NCBI GenBank assembly: GCA_002305805.1
Contig: DBQY01000016.1
Coordinates: 112,251 to 171,328 of the forward strand
Length of the DNA stretch: 59,078 nt
Source: Atopobium sp. UBA1382
GTDB lineage: Bacteria > Actinomycetota > Coriobacteriia > Coriobacteriales > Atopobiaceae
Direction: 5' to 3'
The notes beneath the pieces were generated by a model. It ran no database searches. It saw only the letters and a program-made list of their open reading frames with translations, and was not told where the DNA came from. Shown one piece after another: positions 52,815 through 59,078 of this stretch (position 1 is the first letter of the stretch; each line of letters opens with the position of its first letter). A program made the position numbers and the translations under genes.

Positions 52815-53783
52815 TCAAAACAGGATTCTCTGCGGGTCGTTCATCCAGTCAAAGAGGTCGATTTGCGCAAGGCGTTCCTCGCGGGTGTAGACGGGGTGCG
52901 ACAATCCGATCCGCTCCTCGAGGAGCCAGGTGAAGTCATCGAGCTTTTCGATGCGGTTTATCTGTCCCTCTGTTGCAGAGACCGTCTTGATACCCATCGC
53001 CTCGAGGACGTTGCGACGTGCCTGTGTGTGGTCGAGGCGAAACCTGCCCGTGTGGAACTCTATGCTGTCGAACTCGAGGTCGCAGTCGAAGTCGGGCAGG
53101 AAGAGGTCGCCGACGAGGCGGCTGGAGTCGAGCAGGCGCTGGCCGTGCTCGTCGATTTGTATTGCCTGGTTTGCGGCGATGCTGATGGGCCCGCGGCCTC
53201 CGAGCTCTGAAGGCAGACGGTAGTGCATGGCGAGTTGTGACTCCTTCGGAGATGCAGTGAGTTCGACGACATATTCGAGCGCGGCCCGTGCCTTGTTGGC
53301 CCCATAGGTGTTGGGAGGTAGGGCGCTGAGGAACCCTCCGAGAAGCGTGGTTGAAACCAGCTGCTCGCGCTTTCCCGTGTAGCCGCGTCCCTTGTCGGAG
53401 ATGGAGAACGTCGAGCAGAGGTAGTTGCCGACTTCGATGAGCTGCCATAGGCTCGCGGTCGAAGCCATCTGCAGGAACGTGAGCTCCGGGGAAGAGACGA
53501 TGTTGCCCTGCGGCAAGCTGCGAAACGACCCAGGGGGAAGGTCGGTCCGGCAGACGTGGACTTGGCAGTCGCGGATGCGGTGCTTGAGGGCGGGGTCGCA
53601 CACCACGAGGTGGAGCGGCCTGCCTGGCTCGGGGCCAAACGGGAGCGTCCCCTCCTTGACGAGCGCCGCTATGGCCTCAGCCTGCTTGAACCTGCCGATC
53701 GTGGCAGGTTCCGGGAGCGCCTCATCAGCGGGTTTGGTGAGCCAGTAGCGCAGTGCCGACTCGTATCCGATGCACAGTCCCAT
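52815..53783 (-). CDS. AbiEi-like / DUF559 nuclease-like protein
   Basis: 322 aa. The N-terminal half (GYESALRYW, RPLHLVVCDPALKHRI, VHVCRTDLPPGSF, VSSPELTFLQMA) resembles the AbiEi antitoxin C-domain layout: a promoter-associated residue run, then 'v.s.e.t.l.ma'. The C-terminal third (LPDFDCDLEFDSIEFHTGRFRLDHTQARRNVLEAMGIKTVS) matches the D...E-x-D-S....H....D..R...L...G layout of DUF559/Vsr-like PD-(D/E)XK domains. Similar two-part proteins occur singly in actinobacteria; role unknown. ATG 53783 has AAGGAGGG upstream. No AbiEii toxin gene is adjacent. Confidence 0.6.
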   Translation of the reverse strand: MGLCIGYESALRYWLTKPADEALPEPATIGRFKQAEAIAALVKEGTLPFGPEPGRPLHLVVCDPALKHRIRDCQVHVCRTDLPPGSFRSLPQGNIVSSPELTFLQMASTASLWQLIEVGNYLCSTFSISDKGRGYTGKREQLVSTTLLGGFLSALPPNTYGANKARAALEYVVELTASPKESQLAMHYRLPSELGGRGPISIAANQAIQIDEHGQRLLDSSRLVGDLFLPDFDCDLEFDSIEFHTGRFRLDHTQARRNVLEAMGIKTVSATEGQINRIEKLDDFTWLLEERIGLSHPVYTREERLAQIDLFDWMNDPQRILF

Positions 53784-53975
53784 CCCACATCCCTCCTTGG
53801 CTAGGACTACAAGCATACGGATGGCCTCTTCCACGAATTTGCCGTTGGCTGGCACGAATGTGCCGTCTGCGTCTCGCGGCTCTTAGGCTTACTTGCAAAG
53901 AAACCAATCTGATATCACAATGAACTCAGTCGAGGCGCCACCCCGAGGCCGCCCGTCGCTAGGAAAGGAACTGCA

Positions 53976-54992
53976 ATGACCGCAGAGAAGCAGGCTCGCG
54001 CCGCGTCCGGCTGGCCCATGCTCTTTGTCACCCTCGCCGCATATGCCGTCTCGATCTGGGGCATGATCCAGGGCGTCATCATCTTGGCCACTGCGGAGGA
54101 GGCCGGTGTGCCCGCCCCCGTCACGGGCCCGGTGCTGCTCGTGGGTGGCATCGCGCTACTGATTGTGGCCATTGTCATCAACTGCGGATTCTTCTCGCTG
54201 CAGCCGGGCCAGGCGCGCGTTCTCGTGCTCTTTGGAAACTACGTGGGAACGGTCCACGAGTCCGGCTTCTACTGGGCCAACCCCTTCTACGCGCGCAGCC
54301 TGGGCTCGGACGGCGCCGGCGCCTCCATCGACGTCAGCCTGGAAGAGGGCTCCCCGTCCGTGAAGGCCGCCGCCGCAAAGGCCCTCTCCACCAAGGTCTC
54401 CCTGCGCGCCCGCACCTTGAACGGCGACCGTCTCAAGGTCAACGACAAGATGGGCAACCCCATCGAGATCGCCACCGTCGTGGTCTGGCACGTGGCGGAC
54501 ACCGCCAAGGCCCTCTTTGACGTGGACAACTATCCCAGCTACGTGGCCATGCAGACCGAGACCGCGCTTCGCCACGTCGCCAGCATCTACGCCTACGACC
54601 ACATGGAGGACGACGACTCCTCCAACCGCTCCATCACGCTGCGCTCCAACATCGAGGAGGTGTCCGCCAGCCTCAAGGAGGAGCTCGGCCGTCGCCTGGC
54701 CCCGGCCGGCGTCTCCGTGGACGACGCGCGCCTCACCCATCTCGCCTACGCGCCCGAGATCGCCCAGGCCATGCTGCGCCGACAGCAGGCCGAGGCCATC
54801 ATCGCCGCGCGCAAGAAGATTGTCGAGGGCGCGGTCTCCATGGTCGACATGGCGCTCAAGGAGCTCTCCGATGGCGGCGTGGTGGAGTTCGACGAGGACC
54901 GCAAGGCCGTGATGGCCTCCAACCTGATGGTCGTCCTCTGCGGCGAGTCCGAGGCCCAGCCCGTCCTCAACACCGGCTCCCTCTACCAGTAA
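53976..54992 (+). CDS. SPFH/Band 7 membrane protein
   Basis: 338 aa. Two hydrophobic segments (about 13-37 and 48-73) anchor it to the membrane. The SPFH domain follows: PGQARVLVLFGNYVGTVHESGFYWANPFYAR, VNDKMGNPIEIATVVVWHVADTAKALFDVDNY and TETALRHVA. The C-terminus has a helical EIAQAMLRRQQAEAIIAARKKIVEGA segment that drives oligomerisation. Stomatin-like scaffold of unknown client. Ribosome site AAAGGAAC. Followed after 15 bp by a ribbon-helix-helix gene. Confidence 0.92.
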   Translation: MTAEKQARAASGWPMLFVTLAAYAVSIWGMIQGVIILATAEEAGVPAPVTGPVLLVGGIALLIVAIVINCGFFSLQPGQARVLVLFGNYVGTVHESGFYWANPFYARSLGSDGAGASIDVSLEEGSPSVKAAAAKALSTKVSLRARTLNGDRLKVNDKMGNPIEIATVVVWHVADTAKALFDVDNYPSYVAMQTETALRHVASIYAYDHMEDDDSSNRSITLRSNIEEVSASLKEELGRRLAPAGVSVDDARLTHLAYAPEIAQAMLRRQQAEAIIAARKKIVEGAVSMVDMALKELSDGGVVEFDEDRKAVMASNLMVVLCGESEAQPVLNTGSLYQ

Positions 54993-55007
54993 GTCGGCGA
55001 GAAGAGC

Positions 55008-55190
55008 GTGGCCGCCCGCAAGCAATATCCGCTTCGCATAGACCCAGAGGTCTGGGCCGCGGTCGAGCGCTGGGCCGCGGACGAGATGCGCAGCGCGAAT
55101 GGCCAGGTGGAGTGGATTCTGCGCGACGCCCTGCGCCGCGCGGGAAGGCTTCCAAAGAGGGGCAGCGGGGACGACGATCCCGAGAAGTGA
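55008..55190 (+). CDS. Arc-like ribbon-helix-helix protein
   Basis: 60 aa. [42 protein letters not shown] has the beta strand (YPLRID) and two helices of Arc/MetJ-type DNA-binding proteins. GTG start with only GAGAAG upstream. Its tail is acidic. Its closeness to the SPFH gene suggests one operon; this pairing recurs in actinobacteria from my memory, but the purpose is unknown. Confidence 0.75.
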   Translation: MAARKQYPLRIDPEVWAAVERWAADEMRSANGQVEWILRDALRRAGRLPKRGSGDDDPEK

Positions 55191-55249
55191 GACGGGGCGG
55201 GGAGCCGGTGAACTGCACCCCAAAACTTGGACGCGATAAATCATAGCCG

Positions 55250-56158
55250 CTAGGCGGCCTCCCGAAGGGCCTGCTCCCGGAACTCCACCGGGGTCAGGCC
55301 CTTCAGCCCGACCTGGCGCCTCGTGTGGTTCCAGTGGTGGATGTAGGCCTCGAGGTCCGCCTTGAACCTCTCGAACGTGTCCCAGTCGCGGCCGCGGAAG
55401 AACTCGTCCTTCAGGTGGCCGAAGACCTGCTCGGTCGCGGCGTTGTCGATGCAGCTGCCCTTGCGCGACATGCTCTGGACGAAGCCGCTCTCCGCGAGCG
55501 CCGAGACGTAGGTCGCGTGCTGGTACTGCCAGCCCATGTCCGAGTGCAGGACCGGCCTGGCGCCCTCCGGCTTGGCCGCCATGAGCATCGAGAGCATCTC
55601 CTCCTGCTGCGCGAGGTCCGGGTGCTCGGAGACCGACCAGGCCACGATCTCCTTGCTTCCGAAGTCGTACACCGGCGCGAGGTAGGCCTTGCCGAACGAG
55701 CACTTGAACTCGGTGACGTCGGTCCCCATCTTCCGCCACGGCCCGCCCGCCTCGAAGTCGCGCCCGAGCACGTTCTCGAAGGTCTCGCCGACGACGCCCT
55801 TGTAGGAGTTGTAGCGGTGGTAGTCGGTCTCGCGGCGGATGCCGCACCTCAGCCCCATCTCGCGCATCATCTTGAGCGCCGTCTTGTCCGCTATCCGCTC
55901 GCCGTCCACGGCGCGCAGCTCCATGGCGATCTGGCGGTGGCCGACGCCGTTGGGGAGCCTGCCGAAGATCTCGGCGACCCTGTCCCGGAGCTCCGGCCTG
56001 GTCGGGGACCTCGGGCGCGCCAGCGCGTAGTAGTAGCTCGACCTGGCGAGGCCGGCGGCCTCGAGCAGGTCGGGCAGGTCGTGCCCCAGCCCTGAAAGCT
56101 CGGCGACCGCTAGGGCCTTCTCCCGCCTCGGGAGCGCAGCTCCGCCTTCAGGGCTATC
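55250..56158 (-). CDS. IS3-family transposase OrfB (DDE domain)
   Basis: About 303 codons. AAGLARSSYYYALARPR and LPNGVGHRQIAMELR are N-terminal OrfB features. The rve/DDE core has GTDVTEF (D), LHSDMGWQYQ (D) and EQVFGHLKDE (E). It ends LKGLTPVEFREQALREAA. The region has no clear start codon of its own at the left and should be reached by frameshift from orfA. From orfA's A7 stretch that shift would have to be +1 (or -2), not the usual -1. An internal ATG at 55924 would make a 224-aa product without the N-terminal part. Confidence 0.82.
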   Translation of the reverse strand, partial: DSPEGGAALPRREKALAVAELSGLGHDLPDLLEAAGLARSSYYYALARPRSPTRPELRDRVAEIFGRLPNGVGHRQIAMELRAVDGERIADKTALKMMREMGLRCGIRRETDYHRYNSYKGVVGETFENVLGRDFEAGGPWRKMGTDVTEFKCSFGKAYLAPVYDFGSKEIVAWSVSEHPDLAQQEEMLSMLMAAKPEGARPVLHSDMGWQYQHATYVSALAESGFVQSMSRKGSCIDNAATEQVFGHLKDEFFRGRDWDTFERFKADLEAYIHHWNHTRRQVGLKGLTPVEFREQALREAA

Positions 56159-56624
56159 GTTTTTTTAGGTACGCCACCTGCGCCTCGAGCCAGCGGACCT
56201 CGCGCTCGAGCTCCTGCCCCCTGGTCCTGGGCGCCGCCCCCGCGCCCGACCCGCGCGGCCTGCCCTTGGGCCTCGGCCTCAGCGCCTCGGCGCCGCCCTC
56301 GCGGTACAGGCGGCACCACTGGTCGAGCGGGCTCGAGCCGGCGATCCCGAAGCGCCGCATCGCCTCGGGCCTGGCCGTGCCCCCGTCGACCACGGCGCTC
56401 GCCGCGGCGACCTTGGTCTCGAAGTCGTATCTCGCGCGCGTCTTCCCCATGTTCAGCAGGCCGTCCCTCCCCACGGCTCGGTACGTCTGCCGCCATTTTC
56501 TCACGGCCCTGGCGGGGATGCCGAGCCGGTTCGCGACGGACTCGCAGCCATGGCCGGACGCGAACAGGTCCGCCGCGAGCTCCCTGAGCGCCCGGTCGTG
56601 CTTCGATCGAAGGTCGGTGGACAT
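56154..56624 (-). CDS. IS3-family transposase OrfA (helix-turn-helix)
   Basis: 156 aa. Two helix-turn-helix blocks (LFASGHGCESVANRLGIPARAVRKWRQTY, then a second with RFGIAGSSPLDQWCRLYREG), a basic linker and a leucine-zipper end (ELEREVRWLEAQVAYLKKR). Stops at TAG just after the slippery AAAAAAA (56160-56166). ATG 56624 has GGGAGG at seven bases. Confidence 0.82.
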   Translation of the reverse strand: MSTDLRSKHDRALRELAADLFASGHGCESVANRLGIPARAVRKWRQTYRAVGRDGLLNMGKTRARYDFETKVAAASAVVDGGTARPEAMRRFGIAGSSPLDQWCRLYREGGAEALRPRPKGRPRGSGAGAAPRTRGQELEREVRWLEAQVAYLKKR

Positions 56625-56683
56625 GGAGAAGCCTCCCATCTCTTGAACTTAGTTTCTCTGTCCAAGAAATGGGAGGCAGTTCA

Positions 56684-57027
56684 ATATCGGGGCCGCCCCG
56701 TTCTTCTCGCCGGCTTCCTTGGCGCGTCCCGTCTCACGTCGCAGCCCTAACCTCTGATGAAGCTCACGCTTTGCACGCCAAAAGCGTGACCTTCAATGAG
56801 CTGAGTCTGTCAACTCGCTCAAGTTCACGCTTTCGGCCCGGAGGAGCGTCTCTTCCAGGGGCGCGCACCTCCCGGGCCTGTCACAAAAACTCAGACGACA
56901 AAAACACGTCCCCAACGTTGACGCCCCCACCGTTCTTCTCGCCCGCTGCCCGATACGTTCGTCTTGCCGCCCGTGCGCATGGGTAAGGTGAGTGCATCGT
57001 GCACACACCCCGTCCGAGGGAGGCATC
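56684..57027. promoter_or_regulatory. 344-bp leader region upstream of the EF-G-like gene
   Basis: No ORF of interest. TCACGCTTT (56764-56772) and AAAGCGTGA (56781-56789) form a hairpin, and TTCACGCTTT recurs at about 56823, giving three half-sites. GTTCTTCTCGCC occurs twice (about 56699 and 56931). Other copies of TTCTTCTCG lie before purE and elsewhere. Confidence 0.45.
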
Positions 57028-59078
57028 ATGGCTGCAAAGGGAACGGAGAAGGTAAAGAACGTGGTCCTTGTGGGCCAAGGCGGCGTGGGCAAGACCATGC
57101 TGGCCGAGGCCATGCTTCACCTGACGGGGCGTACCACCCGTCTGGGCGGCCACGCCGGCACCAAGCCCACGCTTGACTACGACGGCGAGGAGGGGGAGCG
57201 CGGCTTCTCCATCTCCACCGCAATCGCACCGATCACCTGGGAGGGTACGCGCCTGAACGTGCTCGACGCCCCGTGCTACCCCGACTTCGTCGGTGACGCC
57301 TATGCCGCCATGAGCGCGTGCGAGACGGCCGTCTTTGTCGTGGACGCCGCGAGCGGTCCGGGCACCGTCACCACCCGCCTGTGGTACGCGGCCGAGGAGC
57401 TCAGCCTCGCCCGTGCGCTGTTCATCAACCGCCTCGACCGTCCGGACGCGGACTTCGACGTGGCCATGGCAGCGCTGCAGGATCGCTTTGGCACCAACCT
57501 CGGCGCCGTCACCATCCCCATGGGCTCTGGCGAGGCATTCTCCGGCGTCATCGACGTCGTCCACATGAAGGCGCGGCACCTCGAGGGCGGCAAGCCCGTC
57601 GTGGGGGACGTCCCCGCCGAGTACGCCGACGCCGCCGAGGCCGCTCGCGCCCAGCTCACCGAGCTGGTCGTCGAGGCCGACGACGAGATCATGATGAAGT
57701 ACCTCGAGGGCGAGGAGGTCACGCAGGACGAGCTCGAGGGTCTTCTCGCCAAGGCCATCCGCGAGCGCGTCTTTGTCCCCGTGTTCTCCGGCAGCTGCGT
57801 GCGCGAGGAGGGCGTTATCTCCTTCATGGACGCCGCGGTGGCCTGGTTCCCCACGATGGCCGACTTTGGCCGCATCCCGCTGGTCAACGGCGAGCAGCTC
57901 GACATCTCCGAGGACGACGAGCGCCCCGTGGTCTTTGCCTTCAAGTCCCTCAACGACCCGCAGAACGGTCGCCTCTCCTTCCTCAAGGTGCTGGCCGGCA
58001 CCATCACGCCGGGCATTGAGCTCACCAACGCGCGCACGCGCAAGAACGAGCGCCTCGGTCACCTCTACCAGATGTGCGGTAAGGAGACCAACGACGTCCA
58101 GTCCGCCGCCGCGGGCGACATCGTCGTGGTGCCCAAGCTCGAGGCCATGACCGGCGACACGCTCTCTGTGACCGGCAAGGTCGAGGCTGCCGAGTTCCGC
58201 TTCCCCAACTCGCTCTACCGCATCGCCATCGAGCCCGACGCGCGCGGCACCGAGGGCAAGCTCTACGCCTTCCTCGAGAAGTCCGCGGACGCCGACCCCA
58301 CCCTCAAGGTGGAACGTGACGAGGACACCGGCCAGACCGTCATCTCCGCCATCGGCGAGGCGCAGGTCAGCGTCCTCCTCGACCGTCTTGAGGATCGCGC
58401 GGGCATCACGGCCCACACCGTGGCGCTCAAGATCCCGTATCGCGAGACCATCCGCCGCGTGGCGTCCGCGCAGGGTCGCCACAAGAAGCAGACCGGTGGC
58501 GCCGGCCAGTACGGCGACTGCTGGCTGCGCATCGAGCCCAACCCGGGCGCAGGCTACGAGTTCGTGGACGAGGTCGTGGGCGGTCACATCCCGCGCGGCT
58601 TCATCCCGGCCATCGACAAGGGCGTTCAGGAGACCATGCGCGAGGGCGTGCTCGCCGGCTACCCGATGATTGACGTCAAGTGCGCCGTCTACGAGGGCTC
58701 TTATCACCCCGTGGACTCCAACGAGATGGCGTTCAAGACCGCCGCGCGCATCGGCTTCCAGAAGGCCGTCGCCCAGGCCGAGCCCGTGCTGCTCGAGCCC
58801 ATGGCGCATCTGCGCATCACCGTGCCCGAGAGCTACGCCGGCTCCGTGATGGGCGACGTCTCCGCGAGCCGAGGCCGCGTCGAGGGCATGGAGGCCGGCA
58901 CCGGCGCGCAGGCCGGCGAGACCACGGTCGTGGCCACCATCCCGTACGCCGAGGTTACCGACTACGCCACTCGCCTGCGATCGCTCTCGCGCGGTACGGG
59001 CGAGTTCGAGCTCGAGGTCAGCGGCTACGAGCAGGTCCCGCACGACATCCAGCAGAAGCTTGCCGAGGAGTATGCCGC
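57028..59078 (+). CDS. EF-G-like GTPase (EF-G2 type), 3' end outside the window
   Basis: 683 complete codons, open at the right edge. It has the overall EF-G domain order but altered GTPase motifs: G1 is GQGGVGKT, G3 reads DAPCYPDF in place of DTPGHVDF, and G4 is NRLD rather than NKMD. RGFSIS replaces RGITI in switch I. Domains II-V follow (AGQYGDCWLRIEP, GSYHPVDSNEMAFK, PESYAGSVMGD). This matches the secondary EF-G2 class, which binds GTP but lacks classical translocation activity in tested members. ATG 57028 has GAGGGAGG at five bases. Confidence 0.88.
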   Translation, partial: MAAKGTEKVKNVVLVGQGGVGKTMLAEAMLHLTGRTTRLGGHAGTKPTLDYDGEEGERGFSISTAIAPITWEGTRLNVLDAPCYPDFVGDAYAAMSACETAVFVVDAASGPGTVTTRLWYAAEELSLARALFINRLDRPDADFDVAMAALQDRFGTNLGAVTIPMGSGEAFSGVIDVVHMKARHLEGGKPVVGDVPAEYADAAEAARAQLTELVVEADDEIMMKYLEGEEVTQDELEGLLAKAIRERVFVPVFSGSCVREEGVISFMDAAVAWFPTMADFGRIPLVNGEQLDISEDDERPVVFAFKSLNDPQNGRLSFLKVLAGTITPGIELTNARTRKNERLGHLYQMCGKETNDVQSAAAGDIVVVPKLEAMTGDTLSVTGKVEAAEFRFPNSLYRIAIEPDARGTEGKLYAFLEKSADADPTLKVERDEDTGQTVISAIGEAQVSVLLDRLEDRAGITAHTVALKIPYRETIRRVASAQGRHKKQTGGAGQYGDCWLRIEPNPGAGYEFVDEVVGGHIPRGFIPAIDKGVQETMREGVLAGYPMIDVKCAVYEGSYHPVDSNEMAFKTAARIGFQKAVAQAEPVLLEPMAHLRITVPESYAGSVMGDVSASRGRVEGMEAGTGAQAGETTVVATIPYAEVTDYATRLRSLSRGTGEFELEVSGYEQVPHDIQQKLAEEYA

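Larger units (their letters stand above)
55209..56683 (-). mobile_element. IS3-family (IS150-type) insertion sequence
   Basis: 1,475 bp with inverted ends. The left end reads TGAACTGCaCCC....CTTGGAC and the right end, on the other strand, TGAACTGCcTCCC...CTTGGAC. It encodes orfA and orfB on the minus strand. No target duplication is evident (CGG versus ATA). One copy in this window. Confidence 0.85.

Overview
The window is chromosomal DNA of a high-GC Gram-positive bacterium, most likely an Olsenella/Atopobium/Collinsella-type member of the Coriobacteriia. This is an inference from the very high GC, the rpsF-ssb-rpsR-DUF2232-rplI-dnaB-purA order, encoded CCA ends on the tRNAs, large wall-anchored surface proteins with variant sorting signals, a class B sortase, and a second EF-G-like GTPase. 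I see no rRNA, prophage or CRISPR array.

Layout. 1-206: start of a bifunctional-nuclease (DUF151) gene on the minus strand. 360-630: tRNA-Ile(GAU) and tRNA-Ala(UGC) behind a strong promoter. 677-1392: an IS200-type element whose transposase has His where the catalytic Tyr should be. 1612-9156: two tandem surface proteins that share an identical 106-bp 3' end (LAQTS-type sorting signal tail plus terminator). The second has its best start out of frame with the body across a run of seven G. 9781-15552: an SDR dehydrogenase, a small acidic protein, typA/bipA, a TRIC/UPF0126 channel, two tRNA-Ser genes and a membrane protein. 15831-24144: housekeeping block rpsF-ssb-rpsR-DUF2232-rplI-dnaB-purA-degV-purD.

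24307-28543 is accessory. It holds an MNT/HEPN toxin-antitoxin pair, a Nudix hydrolase, and a translationally coupled pair made of an unknown 122-aa protein and an HD phosphohydrolase, followed by an AT-rich gap. 28544-40273 is a giant adhesin gene of about 3,900 codons, full of Cna-B/SpaA-type repeats, interrupted by one in-frame amber codon that lies in a palindrome. It is followed by a small winged-helix protein and an ABC exporter that carries an in-frame 33-nt palindromic insertion.

42911-45376: two membrane proteins of unknown role (one with zinc ribbon and DUF6273). 45443-51333: pyridoxal kinase on the minus strand, then purE-srtB-purF-purM-purN, a purine operon that has captured the class B sortase. 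51340-53783: rRNA methyltransferase and an AbiEi/DUF559-like gene (both minus) separated by a 127-nt MITE-like element. 53976-55190: SPFH protein plus a ribbon-helix-helix protein. 55209-56683: an IS3-family element with disturbed frames. 57028-end: EF-G-like GTPase, running off the window.

The structures least explained by known features are two intergenic arrays (10621-10858 and 42551-42809). Each is built from about 25-nt degenerate units with the core CGTCTAaGAA...GTCC, first in direct and then in inverted orientation. They share a design but differ in sequence, and are my best candidate for something undescribed.
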